DNA from: Ulvibacterium sp.
Lineage (GTDB): Bacteria > Bacteroidota > Bacteroidia > Flavobacteriales > Flavobacteriaceae
Length of the DNA stretch: 64,000 nucleotides
Assembly: GCF_028285715.1 (NCBI RefSeq)
Contig: NZ_JANQOO010000017.1
Span: 682,001 to 746,000, forward strand
Reading direction: 5' to 3'
The translations under genes were made by a program, and so were the position numbers. Below, piece after piece: positions 11,188 to 22,087 of this stretch (its first letter is position 1; the number at the start of each line of letters is the position of its first letter). The notes below the pieces were generated by a model. The model saw only the letters and a list, made by a program, of their open reading frames with translations, searched no databases and was not told the DNA's origin.

Positions 11188-11631
11188 CTATTTACTAAAC
11201 AACTTCTTCAGACCTGGTAGAACCATCAAGACAATAGCGACTGCCGTAAGAATAAAAAATACGTTCAATCCCATTCCTATTTTCTTAATGGTACTCTCGG
11301 AGGTAGCTACCCCCCTATTGGCCATTTCCTCTATGCTTACATCCGTTCCGCTAGACAGAACGTACGATATAACAACTACCAACAAAAACCCTCCAATAAC
11401 GAACAAGGTCTTTTTAAGGCCTTTGGGATTGGAAAAAAGATTTTTAAGGGTGAACAACAAAGCGAATAATACGGCTATGGCCAAAAGCAGATAGGTAATC
11501 CAGAACATACCGTTCATGGCACCGCTCTGAGCGGCTTCGGCAGCAGGCATATCCTTTGATGGAAGGTAATACCATAGTATTGCGGAAATGACGCCTAGAA
11601 CTATTAGAATTATTTTTAATATTTTATGCAT
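11188..11631 (-). CDS. Hypothetical membrane protein in ExbB/ExbD cluster
   Basis: 147 aa, four hydrophobic segments. Confidence 0.75.
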   Translation of the reverse strand: MHKILKIILIVLGVISAILWYYLPSKDMPAAEAAQSGAMNGMFWITYLLLAIAVLFALLFTLKNLFSNPKGLKKTLFVIGGFLLVVVISYVLSSGTDVSIEEMANRGVATSESTIKKIGMGLNVFFILTAVAIVLMVLPGLKKLFSK

Positions 11632-11654
11632 GACATTATTTTAAATTATCCGAC

Positions 11655-12443
11655 TTATTTTTTGTGGTCCACCAACATATCAATCAAAGAGATTGAGGAG
11701 TCTTCCATGTCATTAACGATACTGTCGATTTTTGCAATAATGTAGTTGTAGAAAATTTGAAGTATGATAGCCGTAATAAGACCAAAAACCGTAGTCAAAA
11801 GTGCTACCTGGATATCACCTGCAATAAGAGAGGCGCTCAAGTTACCTACCGCACTAATTTTCTGGAAGGCCTGAATCATACCAATTACCGTACCCATGAA
11901 CCCAAGCATGGGTGCAATGGCAATAAAGAGGGATAACCAGGATACATTCTTTTCCAATTGTCCCATTTGTACACCACCGTAGGCAACCACCGCTTTTTCT
12001 GCTGACTCGATGCTCTCACCGGCCCTATCCAGTCCCTGATAATATATGGAAGCAACGGGACCTTTGGTGTTTCGGCAAACTTCCTTTGCAGCCTCTACCC
12101 CTCCTGATGCCAAGGCATCTTCAACTTGTTGTTTGAGTTTAGTGGTGTTGGTGCTTGCCATATTGAGATAAATTATCCTTTCAATGGCCACTGCCAATCC
12201 CAATATTAAACACAAAAGAACGATACCCATGAAACCGGCACCTCCTTGTATGAATTGAGTCTTTAATACCTGGGTGAAACCTTGCGCTTCTGCCGGGGCG
12301 TCATCTTGAAGCATAACCGCAGTTGCAGCTATTGTGCTGGACAAATTGGACACCATCGTAGCTGCAGTCGCTTTTGCACTTACTGTATTTGTACTTAGAA
12401 CAAACAACCCAGCTAGAGCCAGGATAGAGAATAATCTTTTCAT
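11655..12443 (-). CDS. MotA/TolQ/ExbB proton channel family protein
   Basis: FIAIAPMLGFMGTVIGMIQAFQKIS and GDIQVALLTTVFGLITAII. Confidence 0.93.
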   Translation of the reverse strand: MKRLFSILALAGLFVLSTNTVSAKATAATMVSNLSSTIAATAVMLQDDAPAEAQGFTQVLKTQFIQGGAGFMGIVLLCLILGLAVAIERIIYLNMASTNTTKLKQQVEDALASGGVEAAKEVCRNTKGPVASIYYQGLDRAGESIESAEKAVVAYGGVQMGQLEKNVSWLSLFIAIAPMLGFMGTVIGMIQAFQKISAVGNLSASLIAGDIQVALLTTVFGLITAIILQIFYNYIIAKIDSIVNDMEDSSISLIDMLVDHKK

Positions 12444-12689
12444 TTTTTCAAACTTAAATTAGTTAGTTAATAGGGTTAAAGATAAAAAAAAATCGCAATA
12501 AAAAAAGCAAAACTTAATCGCATTGGAGATAGGGTTTATCCTAGATTAGCCCATGTACCTCTACGATTGTAGGGGGAATTCAAAAAGGGTCATTGTTAAG
12601 GGTATCCCTAATTAAAATTCAATCAAGATTTAAATCCGATTTTCGAATAACCTCGGTTAAAGTATTTCTAACAAACCTTTCTGTCTTCG

Positions 12690-12777
12690 CAGAGAGGAAG
12701 GGATTCGAACCCTCGATACACTTTTGGTGTATACACACTTTCCAGGCGTGCGCCTTCGACCACTCGGCCACCTCTCT
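12690..12777 (-). tRNA. tRNA-Ser (anticodon GGA)
   Basis: Reverse complement AGAGAGGTGGCCGAGTGGTCGAAGGCGCACGCCTGGAAAGTGTGTATACACC...GGTTCGAATCCCTTCCTCTCTG: 7-bp acceptor stem, long variable arm, GGA in loop. Confidence 0.95.
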
Positions 12778-12840
12778 AGTATTCCTTTTTCAAGGGTGGG
12801 CAAATAACAAAAAAAAACTTATTTAATAAAATTTAGCCCA

Positions 12841-13881
12841 CTATTTTTGCTGCATTTCTCCCCGAAGTGAAGTTTCAAAGACGGTCTTGAACAATTTATG
12901 TGAGACACCACTGCCCAAAAGGTACATTAACTTGGTAATGGCGGACTCTGTGGTGATATCCTTCCCATTGATAATTTGCAGTTGCCTTAGCTGCTCACTT
13001 GTCTTATACCGCCCTGGGATTACACTTCCGCCCGAACATTGCGTTACGTTGACAATATGCAATCCTTTGGCCAAAGCTTCTTCCAAATCTTCCAATAACC
13101 ATGGATCGGTAGGTGCATTGCCTGCGCCGTAGGTCTCCAATACCAGTGCCTTAAGATTGGGCGTTCCCAATACTCTTCGGATCACTTCTCGATTAAGACC
13201 GGGGAAAAGTTTTAGAATCACTACATTGGCATCCAGGTCTTTATGCACCACGAACCGCTTCGTATTCTTTCTTTGCATTAGATATTCATCAAACACCTTA
13301 AGGTGTACCCCGGATTCGGCCAAAGGCGGATGGTTCAAGGAGGCAAAGGCCTGAAAATGTTCCGCATTTATTTTAGTGGTCCTATTACCACGGTAAAGCT
13401 TGTATTCAAAATAAAGCCCAACCTCCTGAATGACCGGTTTCCCTTTCTTCTGCAGGGCAGCAATTTGTATGGAGGTGATGAGGTTCTCCTTGGCATCGGT
13501 GCGCAAGTCCCCGATAGGCAATTGAGATCCGGTAAAAATGACCGGCTTGGCCAGATTTTCCAACATAAAGCTCAAGGCCGATGCCGTGTAACTCATGGTA
13601 TCACTCCCATGCAACACTACAAAACCATCGTGCCCTTCATAGTTTTCCTCGATCAGGGTAGCGATTTTAACCCAATGATCTGGATTCATATTGGACGAGT
13701 CAATGGGACTCTCGAAGGAAACGGTATCTACTCTGCAATCCAACTGTTCCAGCTCCGGGATATGCTTGGACAATTTATCAAAATCAAAGGCCCTCAATAC
13801 GCCAGATTCATAATCCTTTACCATACCAATGGTTCCACCGGTATAGATGAGCAATATGTGTGTCTTGCTGTTCAAGTCCAT
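12841..13881 (-). CDS. ansA: Type I L-asparaginase
   Basis: ILLIYTGGTIGM and VVLHGSDTMSYTASALSF motifs. Confidence 0.93.
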   Translation of the reverse strand: MDLNSKTHILLIYTGGTIGMVKDYESGVLRAFDFDKLSKHIPELEQLDCRVDTVSFESPIDSSNMNPDHWVKIATLIEENYEGHDGFVVLHGSDTMSYTASALSFMLENLAKPVIFTGSQLPIGDLRTDAKENLITSIQIAALQKKGKPVIQEVGLYFEYKLYRGNRTTKINAEHFQAFASLNHPPLAESGVHLKVFDEYLMQRKNTKRFVVHKDLDANVVILKLFPGLNREVIRRVLGTPNLKALVLETYGAGNAPTDPWLLEDLEEALAKGLHIVNVTQCSGGSVIPGRYKTSEQLRQLQIINGKDITTESAITKLMYLLGSGVSHKLFKTVFETSLRGEMQQK

Positions 13882-13918
13882 TAGATTTAAAAATTAATCC
13901 ATTTTGGAAACCCCAATG

Positions 13919-14686
13919 TCAAACTCCGAAAACCTCCTTTGAATTTTCAGTGGTAATTTTGGCAATATCCTCTTTTGATTTGCCGTAAACGTTGGATAAT
14001 TTCTCCAATACGTTAATGAGATATGCGCTTTCGTTCCGTTTGCCACGATAGGGAACCGGAGCCAAATAAGGTGAATCTGTCTCCAGGACGATGTGTTTTA
14101 AATCGATTTGATCCAGAAACCTATCTATTTTTCCGTTTTTAAAGGTAACCACCCCTCCAATGCCCAATTTCATATTATAGGAAATAGCTTTTTTCGCCTG
14201 TTCCAAATTCCCGGTAAAGCAATGAAAAATTCCGAATAGATCATCGCCCTTTTCACTTTCGAGAATTTGAATGATTTCATCAAAGGATTCCCGGCAGTGA
14301 ATTACAATGGGCAATCGGTATTTTTTTGCCCATTTGATCTGACGGCGAAAAGCATCTTGCTGTTGCTTCAAAAAGGTTTTGTCCCAGTAAAGGTCTATAC
14401 CGATTTCGCCCACGGCATAAAACTTACGTTCCCTCAATTGCCGCTCCACATGATCTAATTCCTTTTCATAGTCTTCCTTCACATGGGTGGGATGGAGCCC
14501 GGCCATTAAGAAAACGTTCTTGGGGTAACTATTTTCCAAATCCATCATGGCTTGGGTATAGGTAGAATCGATGGCCGGAATAAAGAAACGTTCAATTCCG
14601 TGGCCCAAGGCCTTCCGCATAACCTCGTCCCTATCCATATCAAAGGCCTCGCTATACAGGTGGGTATGTGTATCGGTCAAAATCAT
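13919..14686 (-). CDS. TatD-family metal-dependent hydrolase
   Basis: DTHTHL, GEIGIDLYW, VIHCRES, LETDSPYLAPVPYRGKRN. Confidence 0.94.
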   Translation of the reverse strand: MILTDTHTHLYSEAFDMDRDEVMRKALGHGIERFFIPAIDSTYTQAMMDLENSYPKNVFLMAGLHPTHVKEDYEKELDHVERQLRERKFYAVGEIGIDLYWDKTFLKQQQDAFRRQIKWAKKYRLPIVIHCRESFDEIIQILESEKGDDLFGIFHCFTGNLEQAKKAISYNMKLGIGGVVTFKNGKIDRFLDQIDLKHIVLETDSPYLAPVPYRGKRNESAYLINVLEKLSNVYGKSKEDIAKITTENSKEVFGV

Positions 14687-14723
14687 ATGGCAAAAATAGG
14701 CTTATCTTTGTCAAAAAGCAGTA

Positions 14724-15167
14724 ATGACATCCCTTAAAAAGTTCCTGAAGAAAAAGAACTATATCCAGGTTCCCCTGGTTTTGACCGATACGAATCATTT
14801 TGAGATTTCGGCCAAGATCAATGGAGTAATGGGCCGATTTATTCTGGATACCGGGGCCTCCAATACCTGTGTAGGGTTTGATAAGATCGAGTTTTTTAAA
14901 CTGACCTCCAAGGAATCCAAGGTGAAGGCGGCGGGAGCGGGAGCCACCAATATGGAAACCTTGATCTCTACCAAAAACAAAATTGAAATAGGGGATTGGA
15001 AGAAAAAGAAACTAAAGATCGTGCTGTTCGACCTGGTCCATGTAAATGAAGCCCTGATTACACATAAAGCCTTACCTGTAGATGGGATTATTGGTGCCGA
15101 TATCCTAAAAAAGGCAAAAGCAATTATAGATTACAGCAAAAGTTGCGTTTATCTAAAACGGAAATAG
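14724..15167 (+). CDS. Retropepsin-like clan AA aspartic protease
   Basis: FILDTGASNTCV active-site motif; DGIIGADIL. Confidence 0.85.
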   Translation: MTSLKKFLKKKNYIQVPLVLTDTNHFEISAKINGVMGRFILDTGASNTCVGFDKIEFFKLTSKESKVKAAGAGATNMETLISTKNKIEIGDWKKKKLKIVLFDLVHVNEALITHKALPVDGIIGADILKKAKAIIDYSKSCVYLKRK

Positions 15168-15205
15168 TAGTCCTATCTTAATTCGCCAATACGTTTTCCG
15201 GAGCA

Positions 15206-16432
15206 TCACATCTCCAACGCTCGCTCTACATTATTTTCCATCAACAATTCTTCAGGATTTTCCAGGGCTTCCTTAACAGCCACCAGAAAGCCTACCGATT
15301 CCTTACCATCAATAATACGGTGGTCATAGGAAAGCGCAACATACATAATTGGGGCAATGGCAATTGCACCGTCACGAACAATGGGTCGCTCCACAATATT
15401 ATGCATTCCCAAAATAGCGCTTTGAGGAGGGTTGATTATAGGGGTGGACAACATAGAACCGAAAACACCGCCATTGGTGATGGTAAAGGTCCCTCCTGTC
15501 ATTTCATCAACAGTAATCTCACCTTCCCGTGCGCGTATGGCCAAACGTTTTACTTCGGACTCCACTCCCCTGAAAGTCAAATTCTCCGCGTTTCGGATTA
15601 CGGGTACCATCAACCCTTTTGGACCGGAAACCGCTATACTAATATCGCAGAAATCATACGATATCATTTCCTTACCATCTATCATGGAATTTACCGCCGG
15701 GAAAAGTTCCAGGGCCCGTACACAAGCCTTGGTAAAAAAGGACATAAACCCAAGGCTTACACCATGCTTTTCCTTGAAATCCTCCTTGTATTTTTTCCGC
15801 AATTCAAAAATAGGGGTCATATCCACCTCATTAAAGGTGGTCAACATAGCTGTTTCATTCTTTGCGGAAACCAGTCTTTCGGCCACCTTACGCCGTAACA
15901 TGGAGAGTTTGGAACGTGTCTCGCCCCGATTTCCTCCAGTCGGGGTACCCATAGCCGGAACGGCATTAACGGCATCCTCTTTGGTAATGCGGCCATCTCT
16001 ACCTGTACCGTTTACATTTGCGGCCGAGATACCTTTCTCGTCCAAAATCTTTTTGGCGGCCGGACTTGGGGAACCTGTGGCATAAGTCTTGGGAGCCTCC
16101 GAAACCTTTGTCGGGACTGGCTTTTCCGGAGCAGCTTCTTTCTTGGGCACTTCTTTCTCTGATTCCTCAACGGCTACCGCTCCTTCAAGCTTAGGGGCAG
16201 CGGTATCAATCAAGCAGACCACCTCGCCCACGGCAACGGCATCGCCAACCTCGGCCTTAAGGGTAATGGTACCACTTTCTTCCGCTGGAAGCTCCAAAGT
16301 GGCCTTGTCCGAATCTACTTCAGCTATGGCCTGGTCCTTTTCCACATAATCACCATCCTCCACCAACCATTCCGCTATTTCCACTTCGGTTATCGATTCC
16401 CCCGGGGAAGGAACTTTCATTTCTAGAATCAT
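15206..16432 (-). CDS. odhB: Dihydrolipoyllysine-residue succinyltransferase, 2-oxoglutarate dehydrogenase E2
   Basis: Lipoyl domain EVDSDKATLEL, E3-binding domain, catalytic ALSYDHRIIDGKESVGFL. Confidence 0.95.
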   Translation of the reverse strand: MILEMKVPSPGESITEVEIAEWLVEDGDYVEKDQAIAEVDSDKATLELPAEESGTITLKAEVGDAVAVGEVVCLIDTAAPKLEGAVAVEESEKEVPKKEAAPEKPVPTKVSEAPKTYATGSPSPAAKKILDEKGISAANVNGTGRDGRITKEDAVNAVPAMGTPTGGNRGETRSKLSMLRRKVAERLVSAKNETAMLTTFNEVDMTPIFELRKKYKEDFKEKHGVSLGFMSFFTKACVRALELFPAVNSMIDGKEMISYDFCDISIAVSGPKGLMVPVIRNAENLTFRGVESEVKRLAIRAREGEITVDEMTGGTFTITNGGVFGSMLSTPIINPPQSAILGMHNIVERPIVRDGAIAIAPIMYVALSYDHRIIDGKESVGFLVAVKEALENPEELLMENNVERALEM

Positions 16433-16456
16433 TTTCCTTTTTTTTAGTCTGCTAAT

Positions 16457-17425
16457 TTAGTTTATATTTCGTATAAAATCTTCTTTCACTGGCAGGTAAT
16501 CCTCCATGATTTCACCATTCACCAAAATCCGATCAAAATACAATCGGGCTCCGGTGGAATTCTCCATTTCCACATCGTTCTGAAGGCTCAAATGTAAATG
16601 GGGCTCTGTGGAATTTCCCGAGTTGCCACATTGTCCTATGGGTTCTCCCTGCAGGACATCCGCACCTTCCTCAACTAAAATTGACCCATTTTTTAAATGT
16701 GCAAATAGTAGATATTCGCCGACCGGCGTTTCCAGTACCACCGTGTTTCCAGTAAGTTGGTTTGGATTGGTCTCCCCTGGAATATTGTCCGGCACTCCCG
16801 TAATTACCTTGGCTACACGAGCATCACAGGGTGCAATAATTTCCTTACCGTACACCAAGTAACTTTCATTATCCCTTGAATCGCCTTGGTAGGAGCTTCC
16901 ATCGGATACCATCAAAAGATCATAGGCATATTGCTGACTTATTTCGGCAACATGATAATTCTGTTCCAAGGTGGTGCCTCCCCAATACACGAACCACTCT
17001 TCCCTAAAAGGCAGTATCATCGGGGTGCTATTTCGCTCCAACAACGGGAAATCCAATGGTTTGGAAGGAGAAATGTACAGCCCACTAATCTCATTTCTGG
17101 TGTTGAGGGAAATCAAAACATCCGCCACGGCACGGTCAAAAACAGTACGATAGAGATGTGCCCCTCTCTTAAATCCAAAAAACTGCATGGATTGAATATT
17201 ACCCATAATGTTATTGACATTCTGTGTAAAAAATCGAAGGGTCCGTTCACGGGGCAATGCCTTTTTCATATCAGCATCAAAGCGATTAAAAATGCCCTCA
17301 TAGTCCGCGTTGTTGTATAAAGCCATGAACTCTGCAGAGGCAACGGCATAATTGCCCAGTTCCTCTTGCGAATGCGAAGAAGTTATACCTACTACAAAGG
17401 CCAAGGCACATAGGACTCCCTTCAT
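16457..17425 (-). CDS. M23-family peptidase with N-terminal DUF3887-like domain
   Basis: GQCGNSGNSTEPHLHLSLQ motif; ATGA overlap with the sucA stop. Confidence 0.85.
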   Translation of the reverse strand: MKGVLCALAFVVGITSSHSQEELGNYAVASAEFMALYNNADYEGIFNRFDADMKKALPRERTLRFFTQNVNNIMGNIQSMQFFGFKRGAHLYRTVFDRAVADVLISLNTRNEISGLYISPSKPLDFPLLERNSTPMILPFREEWFVYWGGTTLEQNYHVAEISQQYAYDLLMVSDGSSYQGDSRDNESYLVYGKEIIAPCDARVAKVITGVPDNIPGETNPNQLTGNTVVLETPVGEYLLFAHLKNGSILVEEGADVLQGEPIGQCGNSGNSTEPHLHLSLQNDVEMENSTGARLYFDRILVNGEIMEDYLPVKEDFIRNIN

Positions 17426-20238
17426 TTTTGTGCTTCGGTTTTGCTTTTGGGACGGGTCATATTGTCCTTGGTCTTATCAAAGACGTAATCGATTACCTGT
17501 TGGTGCCGCATCCTTGAACGGACGGCACTACCCGCGGAAGGCGAGGCATAGAAGCGCCGGGAAGCTACCCGAAGTTTGCCCGCTTCCGGAAAATGCATCA
17601 TCATATGGCTCCAGGCCCCCATATTCCTTGGTTCCTCCTGTGCCCAGACCAAATCATCCGCCTTCTTGTATTTTTTGATGACATTCCTCATCTGTTCCAC
17701 CGGTAACGGGAACAATTGCTCCACCCGAACCAGGGCCACATCATTGCGGTCCTGCTTTTCTCTTTCGGCCAAGAGGTCATAGTAGAATTTTCCTGTGCAG
17801 AATACCACACTCTTAACTTTGCTGATATCGGCCGCAGTATCATCAATAACCTCCTGAAAACTACCGGACGTCAATTGCTCCACTGTAGACACCGCTTTTG
17901 GATGGCGCAAAAGACTTTTGGGGGTAAAGATAATCAAGGGTTTTCTAAACCTTACCTTCATTTGTCTCCGCAAAATATGGAACATTTGCGCCGGAGTGGT
18001 CACATCCGCAACGTACATATTGTCACGGGCACACAATTGTAGATACCTTTCCATTCGGGCCGAGGAGTGCTCGGCTCCTTGACCTTCATATCCATGAGGC
18101 AATAACATGACCAGTCCATTTTGCAACTTCCACTTATCTTCTGCAGCGGAGATATATTGATCGATCATAATCTGTGCCCCGTTGCTAAAATCCCCAAATT
18201 GGGCCTCCCAAATCGTTAAGGTATTCGGGCTTGCCATGGCGTAGCCATAATCAAATCCGACTACGCCGTATTCGGAAAGAAGGGAATTGTAAATCTGGAA
18301 CTTACCTTGTTGGTCGGAAATATGATTGAGCAATAGCACTTCTTCCTCGCTTTCCTCAACCTTCATTACGGCATGGCGGTGGGAAAAGGTACCCCGCTCC
18401 ACATCCTGACCGGACATGCGCACACCATAACCTTCCTCCAATAGGGTACCGTACGCCAAGAGTTCGCCCATGGCCCAATCCAACGTATTGGTCTCAAAGA
18501 ACATCTTTTTACGATCACCAATCAAACGCTCTACTTTCCGAAGGAATTTTTTACCCTCTGGTAATTCAGTGATGACCTTGGCGATTTTGGTCAAATCCTT
18601 AAGGTCATAGGTGGTATCCACAGGATCCATCATTTCCCATTCCCTAACACTTTCAAAGCCCCTCCACTCATCGGCCATAAAAGGCGTGATTTCCGTTTTA
18701 TCTTCTTTTCGGGAATCCTCCAATTCCTCTTCTAAAGTGCTTTTGTACTCTAACTCCAATTCCTTTACATGGCCCTCCTGTATAACACCTTCCGAAAGCA
18801 GCCGTTCCGCATAGATATCCCTGGGGTTTTTGTGTTTTGCAATAATCTTGTAGAGTTTGGGTTGGGTAAAGCGCGGTTCATCGCCCTCATTATGCCCGTA
18901 TTTTCGATATCCCAAAAGATCCAGGAAAACGTCGCGCTTAAACTGCATGCGATATTCCAGGGCAAATAAGGAGGCATGGACCACAGCCTCCGCATCATCG
19001 GCATTTACATGAAGTATCGGACTTAGGGTCACCTTTCCCACATCCGTACAGTAGGTAGAGGAACGGCCATCCAGATAGTTGGTGGTAAATCCGATCTGGT
19101 TGTTGACCACCATATGAATGGTACCACCGGTTTTATAACCGTCCAATTGGGCCATCTGTACCACCTCATAGGCTATACCCTGCCCAGAGATTGCCGCATC
19201 GCCATGTACCACAATGGGCAGTACTTTGGAAAAATCATCCGGAAAATGAGTGTCCTGTTTGGCCCGTGAAATACCTTCCACCACGGCACCCACCGTCTCC
19301 AGATGGGAAGGGTTGGGCGCAATATTCATATTTATGCGGTTGCCGTTATCCGTTTTACGCACGGAAGTCCAACCCAAATGGTACTTTACATCACCATCAA
19401 AGATTTCCTGTTCATAATCCTTACCGTCAAACTCACTAAAAATGTCCTTGGCCGATTTTCCAAAGATATTGGTCAATACATTCAGGCGGCCCCGGTGGGC
19501 CATCCCCATAACGAATTGCTCCACACCCAATCCTGCCGCTCTTTCCACAATGGCGTCCAACGCAGGAATCAGGGTCTCGTTGCCCTCCAACGAAAAACGT
19601 TTTTGTCCCACATATTTGGTGTGCAAAAAAGACTCAAAGGCTACGGCCTGATTCAATTTTTTAAGAATATGCTTTTTTTGATCTATATTGAATTGCGGGT
19701 GATTGTCATTGACATTGATCCAATCCTGTATCCAATCGACCCTATCGGGCTTACGGATATACATGTATTCTACCCCGATGGCATCACAATAAATGCGTTG
19801 TAGGTGGCCCAAGATTTCCCGTAAGGTCTTTCTTTGGATACCGATAATCTCTCCCGCATTAAATTCGATATCCATATCGCTTTGTGAGAGTCCAAAATTC
19901 TCGATATCCAGTGTAGGTTCGTATTTTCTTCGCTCCCTGACCGGGTTGGTCTTCGTAAACAAATGACCTCGACTACGGTACCCGTTGATTAGGCGAACCA
20001 CCTGAAATTCCTTTTGCAACGATTCTGGCATGGTCACCTCCTGTCCGTTGGCAAGGGACACCGTCCCATTCTGGGCGGAAATGTCCAACTCGTCCAAAGC
20101 GCTTTCCATACCAAAATCAAAACCTTGGAAAAAGGCCCGCCAACTCGGTTCCACACTATCCGGATGCTGAAGGTATTTATCGTAGAGTTCGGCGAAAAAA
20201 GTAGTATGCGCCGTATTTAAAAAGGAATATTTATCCAT
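17422..20238 (-). CDS. sucA: 2-oxoglutarate dehydrogenase E1 component
   Basis: 938 aa; GMAHRGRLNVL, HGDAAISGQGIAYE, LLPHGYEGQGAEHSSARMERYLQL. Confidence 0.97.
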   Translation of the reverse strand: MDKYSFLNTAHTTFFAELYDKYLQHPDSVEPSWRAFFQGFDFGMESALDELDISAQNGTVSLANGQEVTMPESLQKEFQVVRLINGYRSRGHLFTKTNPVRERRKYEPTLDIENFGLSQSDMDIEFNAGEIIGIQRKTLREILGHLQRIYCDAIGVEYMYIRKPDRVDWIQDWINVNDNHPQFNIDQKKHILKKLNQAVAFESFLHTKYVGQKRFSLEGNETLIPALDAIVERAAGLGVEQFVMGMAHRGRLNVLTNIFGKSAKDIFSEFDGKDYEQEIFDGDVKYHLGWTSVRKTDNGNRINMNIAPNPSHLETVGAVVEGISRAKQDTHFPDDFSKVLPIVVHGDAAISGQGIAYEVVQMAQLDGYKTGGTIHMVVNNQIGFTTNYLDGRSSTYCTDVGKVTLSPILHVNADDAEAVVHASLFALEYRMQFKRDVFLDLLGYRKYGHNEGDEPRFTQPKLYKIIAKHKNPRDIYAERLLSEGVIQEGHVKELELEYKSTLEEELEDSRKEDKTEITPFMADEWRGFESVREWEMMDPVDTTYDLKDLTKIAKVITELPEGKKFLRKVERLIGDRKKMFFETNTLDWAMGELLAYGTLLEEGYGVRMSGQDVERGTFSHRHAVMKVEESEEEVLLLNHISDQQGKFQIYNSLLSEYGVVGFDYGYAMASPNTLTIWEAQFGDFSNGAQIMIDQYISAAEDKWKLQNGLVMLLPHGYEGQGAEHSSARMERYLQLCARDNMYVADVTTPAQMFHILRRQMKVRFRKPLIIFTPKSLLRHPKAVSTVEQLTSGSFQEVIDDTAADISKVKSVVFCTGKFYYDLLAEREKQDRNDVALVRVEQLFPLPVEQMRNVIKKYKKADDLVWAQEEPRNMGAWSHMMMHFPEAGKLRVASRRFYASPSAGSAVRSRMRHQQVIDYVFDKTKDNMTRPKSKTEAQK

Positions 20239-20339
20239 AAAACGTTTCTCTGAAATCAGAATAAAATATGCTCAAAAATACAACATTTACGATATCTAGG
20301 CGTATCTTAGATTAGGTAATCAAAGAAAATTAAGGGATT

Positions 20340-20861
20340 ATGACCAAAATGTTCCTCAAGTCGTTTGTTGTTCTTTTTTGCGCGTTGGCCAGCCACACCC
20401 TTTTTGCACAGAATCCCTTGGGAGGCAATGATTTCTGGAGCCGGGTCCGGTTCGGTGGTGGAGTTGGATTGGGCTTTACCAATGGCGGGTTTAATGGCTC
20501 CATTTCCCCAAGCGCCATTTATCAGTTCAACGATCAATTCGCAACTGGAATGAGTCTTAACTTTAACTACGCCAAGTTTAATGACGATAAGTTGTTGGCC
20601 TATGGTGGCAGTGTACTTTCGCTCTATAACCCTATCCCCTTTCTTCAACTATCCGCTGAATTTGAACAGTTGCGGATCAATAGGGAATTTGATGACGGCA
20701 CCTTTAGACTGGAGGACAACTATTGGTCACCTGCCCTTTTTCTAGGTATCGGTTATACGGACCGTAATTTTACCTTAGGCATCCGTTATGATGTGCTCTA
20801 CGATGACGATAAAAGCATTTATGCCAATGCCTGGATGCCCTTTGTACGAGTGTTTTTTTAG
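20340..20861 (+). CDS. Small outer-membrane beta-barrel-like protein
   Basis: Signal peptide, beta-barrel-like 173 aa. Confidence 0.7.
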   Translation: MTKMFLKSFVVLFCALASHTLFAQNPLGGNDFWSRVRFGGGVGLGFTNGGFNGSISPSAIYQFNDQFATGMSLNFNYAKFNDDKLLAYGGSVLSLYNPIPFLQLSAEFEQLRINREFDDGTFRLEDNYWSPALFLGIGYTDRNFTLGIRYDVLYDDDKSIYANAWMPFVRVFF

Positions 20862-20947
20862 GGTTTTCCGACTTTGGTTTTGTGCAATAAAATTGCACAA
20901 ATATTCCGGTCGAATGCGTTTTTGCGGTAATCGGCAATCAGAGAAAA

Positions 20948-22042
20948 TTGATGAAAAGAATTCTTATAGTAGTTTCGATTTTATTTATTTCTTGCGAAAC
21001 CAAACTGGCCAAAAACGGTCAGATTAATTCGATCGAACAAATTTCAGATATTCAGGCAAACCTTATTTTTGATAGAGCCAAAGTCTTCCCAAACAACAGT
21101 CAGATTTCGATTTCTATAGTAGAAAATGGATTGGCGAGGTTTTATGGGGTAATAAGAAAAAACGATATCATCTGTTCGCTGGGTAACAAGGACAGTGTTT
21201 TTGAGATTGGCTCCATAACTAAAGTCTTCACTTCAACTCTTCTGGTAAATGCGGTAGTAGAGAATAAACTGAAACTCGGAGATAGTATTAATGATTATCT
21301 TAATTTTCCACTAAAAGATGATACTAAAATAACTTTCCAGAGTCTGGCAAATCATACCTCTGGACTTCCAAAAAACCCATCGAATTTGGGATTCGGTTTG
21401 GGTAATCCAAATTCAAAATATCGGTATTATGATGAGGAAAAACTAAAAAAGTATTTGACTGAAGGTTTACGGTTAACCTACAAGCCAGGCGAAAGAACCA
21501 AGTATTCTAATTTAGGCGCAGGGGTTCTAGGTTACACATTATGTGAAGTTTACGAAAAAGACTATGAAAGTCTTATCCTGGATAAAATCTTTTGGAGGTA
21601 TCAAATGAAAAATTCGACCAGTAATATCAACAAGATAGTCCCATTCCTTGTAAGGGGTTTAGATGAAAATGGAAACGAAGTTCCTAATTTAGATTTATCT
21701 GCACTTGTTGGTGCAGGTGGTATATTTTCTACTGTTGAAGATTTATCAAAATTTGTAATTGCACACTTTGACCATTCGAATAAAGAATTACAATTGACTT
21801 TACGAAAGACTTTTTCGATAGATGAAGCTTCGGACCGAGGTCTAAGCTGGCGAATTTTGAGGAATCCCAGTTCGCAACCTTGGTATTTTCATAACGGAGC
21901 CACACCGGGTTATAAATCTTTTCTTGTGATGAATACAAAAACTCAAAACGCCATAGTGATACTATCGAATGTTTCGGGCCGCAATAAAAACCAGAGCAAT
22001 ATAGACGGATTGGGTTTTGAACTAATGAAAACTTTAGAATGA
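20948..22042 (+). CDS. Serine hydrolase, beta-lactamase/class C PBP-like
   Basis: FEIGSITKVFTSTLL (SxxK), KYSNLGAGVLGY (YSN), HNGATPGYKS. Confidence 0.88.
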   Translation: MMKRILIVVSILFISCETKLAKNGQINSIEQISDIQANLIFDRAKVFPNNSQISISIVENGLARFYGVIRKNDIICSLGNKDSVFEIGSITKVFTSTLLVNAVVENKLKLGDSINDYLNFPLKDDTKITFQSLANHTSGLPKNPSNLGFGLGNPNSKYRYYDEEKLKKYLTEGLRLTYKPGERTKYSNLGAGVLGYTLCEVYEKDYESLILDKIFWRYQMKNSTSNINKIVPFLVRGLDENGNEVPNLDLSALVGAGGIFSTVEDLSKFVIAHFDHSNKELQLTLRKTFSIDEASDRGLSWRILRNPSSQPWYFHNGATPGYKSFLVMNTKTQNAIVILSNVSGRNKNQSNIDGLGFELMKTLE

Positions 22043-22087
22043 AGTTAGCAACACAATTGCTCAGGATGGCAAAATGATACACCTAAT

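Noticed and set aside
12593-12826. 77-aa plus-strand ORF overlapping the tRNA-Ser
   Set aside because: It is antisense to a clear tRNA gene; spurious.
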